DNA of 11,269 bases. Origin: Ruaniaceae bacterium (GTDB lineage Bacteria > Actinomycetota > Actinomycetes > Actinomycetales > Actinomycetaceae). The notes beneath the pieces were generated by a model. That model was not told the origin of the DNA. It did no database searches and was given only the letters and a program-made list of their open reading frames with translations. The translations under genes and the position numbers were made by a program. Below, piece after piece: positions 1 to 7,524 of the stretch. The stretch spans positions 1 to 11,269 of the forward strand of contig JAKDIE010000019.1 in assembly GCA_030450655.1 (NCBI GenBank), given 5' to 3'. Positions within the stretch are counted from its first letter, which is position 1. Every line of letters begins with the position of its first letter.

Positions 1-436
1 CGAGGGCTACCGCGTTCCCGTGGTCGAGTTCATGGATCCGATGATCGGGCCGTTGGACGAGGGCTCCGTGGTTCGCTACGAGAACAGCGCCTCGCCGGGG
101 CAGCTGGGGAACTTCACCGTGGCGGGCCATCGCCAGTCACACGGCGCGGCGTTCCTGCGAGTCGACGAACTCGCTGTGGGTGACGCGATCATCTTCGAAA
201 CGGCCGATGCCTGGTACGTGTTCAGCGTCTCCGAGTGGTCCATCGTCCGGCCCACGGACACGGATGTGATCGCGCAGAATCCGTTCGATCCCACCGCGGC
301 GCCCACGGAGCGGCTGTTCACGCTGACCACCTGCCACCCACTGTTTTCCACGCGAGAGCGGTACATCGTGCACGCCACCTTTGACTACTGGGCGCCACGC
401 TCGGCGGGTGTCCCTAGCGAAACCTTGGAGGGCTGA
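1..436 (+). CDS. Class E-type sortase, C-terminal part (5' end outside window)
   Basis: This is a cysteine transpeptidase that cleaves LPXTG-like sorting signals and joins surface proteins to the cell wall, acting on the outer face of the membrane. The reading frame is open from base 2 with no convincing start, so the N-terminus, with its membrane anchor, lies upstream of the window. The three catalytic residues of the family are visible: His in AGHR (codon 128-130), Cys in TLTTCHP (codon 332-334) and Arg in RERYIV (codon 359-361). The TLTTCHP motif and the downstream RYIVHA strand fit class E sortases, the housekeeping type in many high-GC Actinobacteria. The stop codon overlaps the next start by one base (TGATG), which suggests coupled translation with the small membrane protein. 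The class E assignment also rests on the neighbouring pabA/trpG-type gene, a common arrangement. The GTG at position 20 is internal and is not the real start. Confidence 0.88.
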   Translation, partial: EGYRVPVVEFMDPMIGPLDEGSVVRYENSASPGQLGNFTVAGHRQSHGAAFLRVDELAVGDAIIFETADAWYVFSVSEWSIVRPTDTDVIAQNPFDPTAAPTERLFTLTTCHPLFSTRERYIVHATFDYWAPRSAGVPSETLEG

Positions 437-597
437 TGTACGGACTGATCTGGCGAATACTGCCCGGCCCCACCTGGCTGAAGGCGATCTTCGCGCTCAT
501 TCTGATCGTGGCGGTGGTGTTCGTGCTCTTCGAGTACGTCTATCCCGTCGTTGCGCCCTACATGCCCTTCGCGGAGAACAGTGTGATCGATGGTTAA
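436..597 (+). CDS. Small single-span membrane protein between sortase and amidotransferase
   Basis: This 53-residue protein begins MYGLIWRILPGPTWLKAIFA and is too short for usual ORF cutoffs. The N-terminal stretch has W6, R7, W14 and K16. It is followed by one hydrophobic span at about residues 17-37 and a short tail that ends ENSVIDG. Its ATG overlaps the sortase stop by one base, and its TAA lies 8 bases inside the next gene, so it is framed by two overlapping real genes with no intergenic space. That arrangement is the main evidence that it is translated. From general knowledge, small membrane proteins of this size are often found between sortase genes and pabA/trpG in Actinobacteria, but I know of no assigned function. 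A role in assisting the sortase or anchoring it is only a guess from position. Confidence 0.72.
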   Translation: MYGLIWRILPGPTWLKAIFALILIVAVVFVLFEYVYPVVAPYMPFAENSVIDG

Positions 598-1207
598 GAT
601 CCTCGTCGTCGATAACTACGACTCCTTCGTGTACACGATCGTCGGCTACCTCGAGCAGCTCGGCGCGATCCCCACTGTGGTGCGAAATGATGCGCTGCCA
701 GCGAGCCTTGACGGGTTCGACGGCGTCCTCATCTCGCCCGGGCCGGGCACTCCCAAGGAGGCCGGCGCAACGCTGGACGTGGTCCGGGAGTGCGTGCGCC
801 TGCGGCTGCCGCTCTTCGGAGTGTGCCTCGGGCACCAGGCGCTCGGCGAGGTATTCGGTGGTCTCGTGACGCACGCGCCCGAACTCATGCACGGGAAGAC
901 CTCGCTGATCGAGCATGACGGCACCGGGGTGTTCGCCGGCCTGCCCTCGCCGCTGCGCGCCACCCGGTATCACTCTCTCGCCGTCGAGCCAGGGACCGTA
1001 TCGGACGAGCTGGTGCCGAACGCGTACTGCAACGGTCTCGTGATGGGGTTGCATCATCGGGACCTTCCGCTGCACGCCGTGCAGTTCCATCCCGAATCGG
1101 TGCTCACCGAGGGCGGGCACCTCATGCTCGCGAACTGGCTCGCCATGTGCGGGGACGCGGGAGCACCGGCGCGAGCGGAGGGGCTGGCGCCTCTCGTCGA
1201 GGGCTAG
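590..1207 (+). CDS. Type-1 glutamine amidotransferase, TrpG/PabA family
   Basis: This is the glutaminase subunit that supplies ammonia to a chorismate-using partner, either anthranilate synthase (tryptophan) or aminodeoxychorismate synthase (folate). It is cytoplasmic. The 205 residues match the usual family length. Visible motifs are DNYDSFVY near the N-terminus (residues 8-15), the oxyanion-region SPGPGTP (49-55), the nucleophile elbow GVCLGHQ with Cys79, and the VQFHPES motif with His167 and Glu169, so the triad is complete. The ATG overlaps the end of the 53-residue gene by 8 bases. No trpE or pabB partner is present in the window, so tryptophan and folate roles cannot be separated; the enzyme may serve both. 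The same gene type sits beside the pknB cluster in mycobacteria and streptomycetes. It is convergent with pknB. Confidence 0.93.
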   Translation: MVKILVVDNYDSFVYTIVGYLEQLGAIPTVVRNDALPASLDGFDGVLISPGPGTPKEAGATLDVVRECVRLRLPLFGVCLGHQALGEVFGGLVTHAPELMHGKTSLIEHDGTGVFAGLPSPLRATRYHSLAVEPGTVSDELVPNAYCNGLVMGLHHRDLPLHAVQFHPESVLTEGGHLMLANWLAMCGDAGAPARAEGLAPLVEG

Positions 1208-1215
1208 GACGCTCG

Positions 1216-1258
1216 TGCGGGTGCGCCCGCGTTCGTCATCCCGCGCGTAGTCGCGGGG
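1216..1258. terminator. Two GC-rich hairpins in the convergent trpG/pabA-pknB junction
   Basis: The 66 bases between the two convergent stop codons hold two perfect stems. The first is GCGGG-TGCG-CCCGC at 1217-1230. The second is CCCGCG-CGTAGT-CGCGGG at 1240-1257, extendable by a G-T pair. Neither is followed by a run of T on either strand, so classical intrinsic termination is not proven. The position between converging transcripts makes a bidirectional terminator or transcription barrier likely. The second hairpin sits in CGTCATCCCGCG...GGGTCCA, which resembles the layout of dispersed palindromic elements in other bacteria. Confidence 0.5.
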
Positions 1259-1273
1259 TCCAGGCCAGACGGG

Positions 1274-3235
1274 TTAGCCGTCCTCGCCGCCACCCTGATC
1301 GGGCTCTGGCTCGGGATCCGGAACAGGTTCTTCGCCACGTGAGACCACGATCGTGACGGTGCTGCCACCCCTCACCAGCCCGCTTTGTGGAGTCTGGCCC
1401 GCCACGTAGCCGCTGGGCTGATCGTTCGAATACTCACGTTCGATGGTGACGGTGAAGCCGTACTCTCGTTGCAACATATCGAGCGCATCCGCCTCGGTCT
1501 CGCCAGTCACGTCCGGCACGTTCACGGAGCCCGTGGCGATGGTCAGCGTGACGCCATCGCCCTTCTTGACCGTGGCGCCTGCCGCGGGGTTCGTGCTGAC
1601 AACCTCGTTTTGGTCGAAGCGCGGCGCGTCCTCCAAGGTCTGCCCACTGAACTCGAGCTCGAGTCGAGTCAGCTCGGCGCGCGCCTCGGCCTCGGTCATA
1701 CCGGTGAGATCCGGCAGCTCGAATGAGCCGGGGCCATCGGAAAGCGTGATCTCGACCTCGGATCCGATATCCACCATCTCATCTGCTGGCGGGTTGGAGG
1801 AGACCACGCTGCCTTCTTCGATGTCCTCGTGCGGGACGCGTTCGGTCGCAGTTATCCCAACGAGATCATTGGCTTGAAGTTCCCGCAGCGCCTCCGCCTC
1901 GGTCATTCCTTCAAGATTTGGCACCGGGACCTTCTCCGCACCGGACGAGAGGGTCACGGTCACGAGCCCACCCTCTTCGATCGGGGCTCCTTCGTCAGGA
2001 TTACTCGAGACGACGCTCCCTTCGGGGATCTCCGCATCGGGCACGCGCTCTTCGGCGAGCGCCATCTGGAGGTTGAGTCCGGTGAGGGTCTCCCGCGCCT
2101 CCGCCTCTGTCATGCCCACGAGTGGCGGCACGGTGAGGGCCGCGGCGTCGTCCTGATTGGACCACACCCACCACGCGATGGCGCCGGCAACAATGGCGAT
2201 GCCGAGCAGCACCCAGATCCACCAACGGGAACCGGGCTCATCCGGATCGTCCAGTGGCGCCGAGGCCGTCATCGTGCCGGTGGCCGAGTTCGCCGGTGGG
2301 GGAGGTGACACAATCTGGGTTGCCGCCACGGGAGCTGCGGCAGCCATCCACGCCGTGGTTGCCGGAGCAGAGACGCGGCCGCCGTGCAGCACGGTGAGCA
2401 GATCCGAACGGAATGCGCCGGCGTCGGAATAGCGCTCGTTCTTATCCTTCGCGAGCGCCTTCATCGTCACGCGGTCGAGCGAATCGGGGATGTCCGATGC
2501 GATCGACGACGGCGTGGGGGGCATCTCGCGTACGTGCTGGTAGGCGACCGAGACCGCGGACTCGCCCACGAAGGGTGGCCGGCCGGTGAGCAGCTCGAAG
2601 AGCACGCACCCGGTCGAGTAGAGATCGGAGCGCGTGTCCACGGTCTCGCCGCGGGCCTGCTCGGGGGAGAGGTACTGCGCCGTGCCCACCACCGAGTTGG
2701 CCTGCGTCACGGTCGCGGACTGATCGGCCAGCGCCCTGGCGATGCCAAAGTCCATCACCTTGACCTGACCGGTGGGAGTCAGCATCACGTTCCCTGGCTT
2801 GATATCCCGGTGGACGATGCCCTCATTGTGCGCGTACTCGAGTGCCCCGAGGATACCCACCACGATCTCCGCGGCCTCGTCGATCGGGACGGCCGCGCCG
2901 TCCTTCAAGAGCTCGCGTACGGTGTGGCCCTCCACGTACTCCATGACGATGAACGGGAACCTCACCTCTTTGCCCGCCGAGTTGCGGACTGTCTCCTCGC
3001 CCGTGTCATACACGGCCACGATCGCCGGGTGGTTCAGAGCGGCCGCCGATTGTGCCTCGCGGTGGAACCGTGCGTGGAACGTGGGATCATCCGAGAGGTC
3101 CGAGCGGAGGACCTTGATGGCGACCGTGCGGGACAAGCGGGTGTCGCGTCCCACGTACACCTCGGCCATGCCGCCGCGTCCGATGATCTCGCCAACCTCG
3201 TATCGGCCTGCGAGAACGCGGGGGATGTTCTCCAT
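1274..3235 (-). CDS. pknB: PASTA-domain Ser/Thr protein kinase PknB
   Basis: This transmembrane kinase couples wall-fragment sensing to phosphorylation of cell-wall and division proteins. The 653-residue protein has a cytoplasmic kinase domain at about 11-285: glycine loop GRGGMAEV (19-26), Lys41, Glu60, HRDIKPGN with Asp144, DFG at 162-164, and VGTAQYLSPEQA before the activation-segment end. Ser/Thr residues at 173-177 lie where PknB is usually autophosphorylated. An Ala/Pro-rich juxtamembrane linker leads to one membrane span (about 338-358) and four PASTA repeats (about 367-431, 436-500, 505-568, 571-633), then an acidic tail ending DQGGGEDG. The start at 3235 is chosen because an AGGAGG site lies 7 bases upstream and the kinase fold begins at residue 11. 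The frame extends upstream to 3448, but only through non-homologous sequence inside pbpA. It is the last gene of the cluster and no pknA neighbour is present. Confidence 0.96.
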   Translation of the reverse strand: MENIPRVLAGRYEVGEIIGRGGMAEVYVGRDTRLSRTVAIKVLRSDLSDDPTFHARFHREAQSAAALNHPAIVAVYDTGEETVRNSAGKEVRFPFIVMEYVEGHTVRELLKDGAAVPIDEAAEIVVGILGALEYAHNEGIVHRDIKPGNVMLTPTGQVKVMDFGIARALADQSATVTQANSVVGTAQYLSPEQARGETVDTRSDLYSTGCVLFELLTGRPPFVGESAVSVAYQHVREMPPTPSSIASDIPDSLDRVTMKALAKDKNERYSDAGAFRSDLLTVLHGGRVSAPATTAWMAAAAPVAATQIVSPPPPANSATGTMTASAPLDDPDEPGSRWWIWVLLGIAIVAGAIAWWVWSNQDDAAALTVPPLVGMTEAEARETLTGLNLQMALAEERVPDAEIPEGSVVSSNPDEGAPIEEGGLVTVTLSSGAEKVPVPNLEGMTEAEALRELQANDLVGITATERVPHEDIEEGSVVSSNPPADEMVDIGSEVEITLSDGPGSFELPDLTGMTEAEARAELTRLELEFSGQTLEDAPRFDQNEVVSTNPAAGATVKKGDGVTLTIATGSVNVPDVTGETEADALDMLQREYGFTVTIEREYSNDQPSGYVAGQTPQSGLVRGGSTVTIVVSRGEEPVPDPEPEPDQGGGEDG

Positions 3236-3242
3236 CAGTTTT

Positions 3243-3248
3243 CCTCCT
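3243..3248 (-). promoter_or_regulatory. Ribosome binding site of pknB
   Basis: On the minus strand this reads AGGAGG, a perfect Shine-Dalgarno core, 7 bases before the ATG at 3235. It decides the pknB start and excludes the longer open frame running back into pbpA. Confidence 0.85.
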
Positions 3249-3250
3249 CT

Positions 3251-3327
3251 GCGCGGCCCGGCCGCACATCCATAGGGTACCGACACGCCATGCGTGTGGG
3301 TGACGATGTTCGTGCGGAACGCACGAA
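3251..3327 (-). promoter_or_regulatory. Cluster of three perfect palindromes in the pbpA-pknB gap
   Basis: The 109 bases between the pbpA stop (3345) and the pknB start (3235) contain three short inverted repeats. Read on the minus strand they are TTCGTGCG-TTC-CGCACGAA (8-bp stem, 3309-3327), ACACGC-ATG-GCGTGT (6-bp stem, 3283-3297) and GCGGC-CGG-GCCGC (5-bp stem, 3253-3265). The first two have 3-base loops and no T-run behind them, so they do not look like a standard terminator. They could be a repressor operator, a transcript-processing or stabilising structure, or a translational control element for pknB. A weak -10-like TACCCT lies just downstream of the second palindrome. The palindromes are seen directly; any role is inference. 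Confidence 0.5.
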
Positions 3328-3344
3328 AGGTGACGCACTTGTGA

Positions 3345-4802
3345 TCATTGGAGGCCCGCCTCGATGAGTCGGCGGACGATCGGACCGGCGGCCGATCCGC
3401 CATAGGCGCCCGATCCGGCGTCGCCCCCATGCTCGAGGAGCACGGCAACTGCGATCTGCGGATCCTCTGCGGGAGCGAACGCGATCATCCACGCGTGCTG
3501 CGGCGCATCCGTCCCGGACTCCGCAGTCCCGGTCTTCCCCGCCACGGTCACTCCAGGAACTTTCGCGGGCGTTCCTGTACCAGATTCGACGACGGCGGTC
3601 ATCATCTCAGTCAGGGTCGCTGCGGTTTTCGGGGTGATGGGTTCGGAGAAGACCGTGGGCGTGGTGCGCTCCACCACCCTCACGTCCGCGTCCCGCACGG
3701 TTTCGATCAGGTAGGGGGTCATGAGCGTCCCGCCATTGGCCACGGCTGCGGCGACCATTGCCATCTGCACGGGAGTAGTGCGCACCTCGAACTGGCCGAT
3801 TCCCGTGAGCGCTACCTCGGCGTCCGAGGTTGTCTCCGGGTAGGTGGAGGCGTACACGGGGATGGGCACGTTCATGGACGAGCCGAAGCCGAACTTCTCG
3901 GTGACGGCGGCGAGTTGATCATGCCCCACCTCGATCGCCATCTGCGCGAAGGTGGTGTTGCACGAGTTCTCGAAGGCGAAGATGAGTTCGCCGGTATCGC
4001 TATCCCCGCAGGAGGCGCCGCCCGGGTTGCGCATGATGTGGGTGGATTGTGGGAGTTGGAACTCCGAGAGAGTCGAGACTTCCGAGTGTGCATCCCGGCT
4101 CGGGTCGATCTCGAGCCAGGTGGCCGCCACGAGCACCTTGAAGGTCGAACCCGGTGCGTGCTGAATCGTGCCGGTGGCGCGATTCTCGAGCGGCCTCGTG
4201 GGGTCGGCAACGAGACTGTCCCAGGCCGCCTGCGCGTCCGTGGTGTTGTGCGTGGCGAGGACGTTGGGATCGAAGCTCGGTGAGGAATGGAGGGCCAGGA
4301 TCGCACCGGTCTTCGGTTGGATCGCCACGACCGCGCCGGTCTGGCTTCCGAGGGCGTCCACGGCGGCTTGCTGGACGTCAGCATCGAGCGTGAGCTCGAT
4401 CGAGCCACCCTGCGGCTGGGAGCCGGTGAAGAGGTCCTGGACGCGCGAGAGTAGCAAGGAATTCGCGGTGCCGCTGAGGGCATCGTTCGCATACCGTTCG
4501 AGGCCCGTTGAAGAGCTGAACGCGGTCGAGAAGTAGCCGGTCACGGACGCGTACGGGGCCCCACGCTCGTACACACGCAGGTAGTTATACGGCGGATCCG
4601 CAGCAACGGACGTGACGATCGATTCGCCCTCGACCACAATCGGGCCGCGATGCCTACCGAACTCGCGGTAGATCGTGCGCACATTCCTCCCGTCCGCATT
4701 GAGGGAGGGAGCCTGAAAGAACTGGACCGAGGTTGTCGAAATCATCACGGCGATGAGCATCAGCGCGATGAAGGTTCCGAGGCGGCGAAGGGATTGATTC
4801 AT
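3345..4802 (-). CDS. pbpA: Class B penicillin-binding protein (PbpA-type transpeptidase)
   Basis: This DD-transpeptidase crosslinks peptidoglycan and is the functional partner of the adjacent RodA. The 485 residues match actinobacterial PbpA. One N-terminal membrane anchor lies at about 8-29 and the rest is extracytoplasmic. A dimerisation/pedestal region (about 40-150) precedes the transpeptidase domain (about 155-480). The active-site motifs are all present: STFK with nucleophile Ser219 and Lys222, SCN at 280-282, and KTGT at 423-426. The start ATG overlaps the rodA stop by four bases (ATGA on the minus strand), the usual mark of translational coupling, so the two synthase halves are probably made in fixed ratio. 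Cys265 and Cys281 lie near the active site and could form a disulfide, but that is not shown. After its stop comes the 109-base palindrome-rich gap before pknB, where many relatives carry pknA. Confidence 0.95.
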   Translation of the reverse strand: MNQSLRRLGTFIALMLIAVMISTTSVQFFQAPSLNADGRNVRTIYREFGRHRGPIVVEGESIVTSVAADPPYNYLRVYERGAPYASVTGYFSTAFSSSTGLERYANDALSGTANSLLLSRVQDLFTGSQPQGGSIELTLDADVQQAAVDALGSQTGAVVAIQPKTGAILALHSSPSFDPNVLATHNTTDAQAAWDSLVADPTRPLENRATGTIQHAPGSTFKVLVAATWLEIDPSRDAHSEVSTLSEFQLPQSTHIMRNPGGASCGDSDTGELIFAFENSCNTTFAQMAIEVGHDQLAAVTEKFGFGSSMNVPIPVYASTYPETTSDAEVALTGIGQFEVRTTPVQMAMVAAAVANGGTLMTPYLIETVRDADVRVVERTTPTVFSEPITPKTAATLTEMMTAVVESGTGTPAKVPGVTVAGKTGTAESGTDAPQHAWMIAFAPAEDPQIAVAVLLEHGGDAGSGAYGGSAAGPIVRRLIEAGLQ

Positions 4803-6229
4803 CGCAGATCCACCACCTCGGTGGCGTTGCGATCGGCGTTGATCTGGATGAAGGAGGGTGCCTCGACGACCGGGATTGAGGCGGTGATGGGCGCGGGTTC
4901 ACGCGCCTCGTTGGAGATCCGCAGGAGGATTCCCACGATGATCCAGTTCGAGACGAGCGAGGAACCACCCTGGGCCATGAAGGGGAGTGTGAGGCCGGTG
5001 AGCGGGATGAGCCGGGTAATGCCGCCGATCACCACGAAGCACTGGAAGGCGATCACGAATGCGAGGCCCGCAGAGAGAAGCTTGCCGAAGCCGTCTCGCA
5101 CCCCGATCCCGGTACGGATCCCACGTTGTGTCAGCACGAGGTAGAGGCTCAGGATTGCGAGGATGCCCGTGAGGCCAAGTTCTTCGCCGAGCGAACTGTA
5201 GATGAAGTCCGAGTTCGCATACGGGACGAGGTGCGGGTAGCCCTCGCCCCATCCGGTCCCCATCAGCCCACCGGAGGCCATTCCGAAGAGCCCCTGGACC
5301 ACCTGCCCTGAGCCACCCGGATTTCGGTTGTAGATTTCCGGTTCGAGGGCGTGTAGCCACACGTCTACACGCGCCGAGAAGTGTGGGAACACCTGTGCGG
5401 CGACGAAAGCGGCCACGCCGAAAAGCCCGATGCCGATCACAATCCACGAGGTGCGTTCGGTTGCCACATAGAGCATTGCCACAAAGAAGCCGAAGTAGAG
5501 CAAGGATGTTCCGAGATCTCGCTGAATAACGAGAACACCCACGGCGGCCGCCCATGCAAGCATGATCGGAGCCATGTCTCGGAAGCGGGGTAACTGGAGG
5601 CCGAGGATCTTCTTGCCCGCCAGCGCGAGGTTGTCCCGCGCGTCCACGAGATACCCGGCAAAAAAGATGGCGAGCGTGATCTTCGCGAGTTCGCCCGGCT
5701 GGAACGAGAGTGACTCGCCGATCCCGATCCAGATGCGGGAACCATTGATTGTTCTGCCGAGGCCGGGGACGAGGGGGAGCAAGAGGAGGACGATCGAGGC
5801 GATCAGGAACAGGTAGGTGTAGCGCCGCAGGATGCGGTGATCCTTGAGGAAGAACAGCACGGCGGTTGCGAGCGCCATGCCAAGGAGCATCCACATGAGT
5901 TGCCGGGGAGCGTTGCCGCTCGGGCGGCCCAGTACCTCGTAGGTGAGATCGAGACGGTGAATCATCACGAGTCCGATTCCCGTCAGCGCTACCGCCACCG
6001 GCAGAATCACGGGGTCCGCGTAGGGAGCCTGCCAGCGCACGAGCAGGTGAACGATCACGGCTAGAGAGGTGAAGATTGCGGCATTTCGGATGATGTTGAC
6101 GGGAACCGAACCCTCGAGCGCGAGGCCCACCTGAACGTAGGCGAAGAGTACGAGCGCCACGGCAAAGACCAGAAGCACGAGTTCGGCGCCGCGGCCCGTA
6201 CGGACCGGCTCACGGGTGACGGTTGCCAT
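4799..6229 (-). CDS. rodA: SEDS-family peptidoglycan glycosyltransferase RodA
   Basis: This polytopic membrane enzyme polymerises lipid II into glycan strands together with the class B PBP encoded next. The 476 residues contain about ten or more hydrophobic spans beginning near residue 16. Recognisable SEDS features are FQPGELAKI (176-184), the large extracellular loop ending YANSDFIYSSLGEELG with the likely catalytic Asp341, and the C-terminal family signature TGLTLPFMAQGGSSLVSNW (411-429). It could be called FtsW-like, but pairing with pbpA in the PknB cluster favours RodA. The start ATG overlaps the pstP stop by one base (TGATG), and its own stop overlaps the pbpA start by four. The hydrophilic N-terminus is short. 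The C-terminal tail of about 35 residues after the last span is rich in Pro and Ile and would be cytoplasmic. Confidence 0.95.
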   Translation of the reverse strand: MATVTREPVRTGRGAELVLLVFAVALVLFAYVQVGLALEGSVPVNIIRNAAIFTSLAVIVHLLVRWQAPYADPVILPVAVALTGIGLVMIHRLDLTYEVLGRPSGNAPRQLMWMLLGMALATAVLFFLKDHRILRRYTYLFLIASIVLLLLPLVPGLGRTINGSRIWIGIGESLSFQPGELAKITLAIFFAGYLVDARDNLALAGKKILGLQLPRFRDMAPIMLAWAAAVGVLVIQRDLGTSLLYFGFFVAMLYVATERTSWIVIGIGLFGVAAFVAAQVFPHFSARVDVWLHALEPEIYNRNPGGSGQVVQGLFGMASGGLMGTGWGEGYPHLVPYANSDFIYSSLGEELGLTGILAILSLYLVLTQRGIRTGIGVRDGFGKLLSAGLAFVIAFQCFVVIGGITRLIPLTGLTLPFMAQGGSSLVSNWIIVGILLRISNEAREPAPITASIPVVEAPSFIQINADRNATEVVDLR

Positions 6230-7524
6230 CAGGTGCCGCCCTGGTCGTCGGTGGGCTCAGCCGCGGGTTCTGGCTCCGCCGCAGGCTCAGTCCCCACGTC
6301 GGGCTCAGGCTCTGAGGGCAGGGTGTCCCGAAGCTCTTCGATCACCTGCCTGGCTTCGGCGAGCGTTGGACGGGTGATCGGCGTGGCCAGACGATTCCGC
6401 GCAAATTCGGGCAGATCGGCCACGGCGATGTCTGTGGACTCCGCCAATTCCGAAAAGCTAATCGGCCCGAGCTCCTGAGGGATCCCCCGATAGATTGCCA
6501 CGTTCCCCTCATGGGGAGAGACATAGAAGCGGGATTGTGACCAGGAGTAGCCCGCCCAGGCGCCACCGGCAATGATTGCCATTAGTACGAGAAGCCCGAT
6601 CGTGAGCCCGATCCCGCGAAGGCGACGTTTCGGTGCAGGGTCGTGATCGTCGTCGGGCATAGGCATCTGGGGCCGGAGCGCAGCGGCACGCCCTGCCGGC
6701 GATGAATCGGTGGCGCGGGAGGCTGCCAGGCGATCCGTGGCAGCTGCCCCAACAATCTGGGGCACCGTGGACGGGCTCCAGTCGGACTCGAGGCTCTCCG
6801 TGGGGAACATGTCCGCGATCACCACGGTGACGTTGTCCGTCCCCCCAGCACGCAATGCGAGATCCACCAGGGCATCCGCGCACGGGCCGGGATCCGGGAT
6901 GCCCGCGAGGGTCTCCTCGATGGTTTCGAAGGAGACGAGGCCAGAGAGGCCGTCCGAGCAGAGCAGCCAGCGATCCCCTGGCTGTGCCTCGCGCATGGAT
7001 TCATCTGGGACGATCTCGGCATCGTTGTCCCCGAGCGCGCGCAGGATCATGTTGCGGTGGGGGTGGGTGGCCGCCTCTTCGGGGGTGATGCGGCCCTCGT
7101 CCACCAGGTGTTGAACGTAGGTGTGATCGGTGGTGACCTGCGTGAGGATCCCGCCGCGCAAGAGGTAGGCGCGGGAATCCCCGATGTGGACCATGCCGAG
7201 CTTGTTGCCGCTGCGGAGCATCGCGATGCAGGTGGTGCCAAGCCCTGCGAGCTCGGGAGCCTGGGTTGATCGGTTGATGAGTTCCTGGTGGGCGGAATCG
7301 AGGGCGCCACGCAAGAGGGGGAGGAGATCGTCCACGGGGTGGATGTCGTCGTCGAGATCAACCAAGTGAGCAACGGCCACGGAGGACGCGATGTCACCTC
7401 CGGCGGGGCCTCCCATGCCGTCGGCAAGAATGAGGAGGTGGGGGCCGGCGTATCCCGAATCCTGGTTGTTGGAACGCACGAGGCCCACGTCTGAACGGGC
7501 CTCATAGTTCATCACAAAGCTCAT
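6229..7524 (-). CDS. pstP: PP2C-family Ser/Thr protein phosphatase PstP
   Basis: This metal-dependent phosphatase removes phosphate from PknB and its substrates. The catalytic domain covers about 5-238. Metal-binding and core motifs are RSNNQD with Asp22, LADGMGG with Asp35 and Gly36, GDSRAYL with Asp116, SDGLSG with Asp191, and GGTDNVTV with Asp230 and Asn231, so the site looks intact. A Pro/Ser-rich linker leads to one membrane span (about 304-326). An external segment includes FYVSPHEGNVAIYRGIPQ, which resembles the conserved extracytoplasmic part of actinobacterial PstP. The last 27 or so residues are a Pro/Glu-rich acidic tail ending DDQGGT, similar in style to the end of PknB. The start ATG overlaps the fhaB stop by four bases. 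Met5 is a possible alternative start, but the first Met keeps the ATGA overlap and is preferred. Confidence 0.95.
   Translation of the reverse strand: MSFVMNYEARSDVGLVRSNNQDSGYAGPHLLILADGMGGPAGGDIASSVAVAHLVDLDDDIHPVDDLLPLLRGALDSAHQELINRSTQAPELAGLGTTCIAMLRSGNKLGMVHIGDSRAYLLRGGILTQVTTDHTYVQHLVDEGRITPEEAATHPHRNMILRALGDNDAEIVPDESMREAQPGDRWLLCSDGLSGLVSFETIEETLAGIPDPGPCADALVDLALRAGGTDNVTVVIADMFPTESLESDWSPSTVPQIVGAAATDRLAASRATDSSPAGRAAALRPQMPMPDDDHDPAPKRRLRGIGLTIGLLVLMAIIAGGAWAGYSWSQSRFYVSPHEGNVAIYRGIPQELGPISFSELAESTDIAVADLPEFARNRLATPITRPTLAEARQVIEELRDTLPSEPEPDVGTEPAAEPEPAAEPTDDQGGT

Noticed and set aside
2384..3367. 327-codon open frame on the plus strand, antisense to pknB
   Set aside because: It is a GC-rich shadow of the kinase frame with no ribosome site and no recognisable domain; the minus-strand kinase is certain.
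3236..3448. Upstream extension of the pknB frame by 71 codons
   Set aside because: It runs into pbpA coding sequence, has no kinase similarity, and a perfect AGGAGG site precedes the ATG at 3235.
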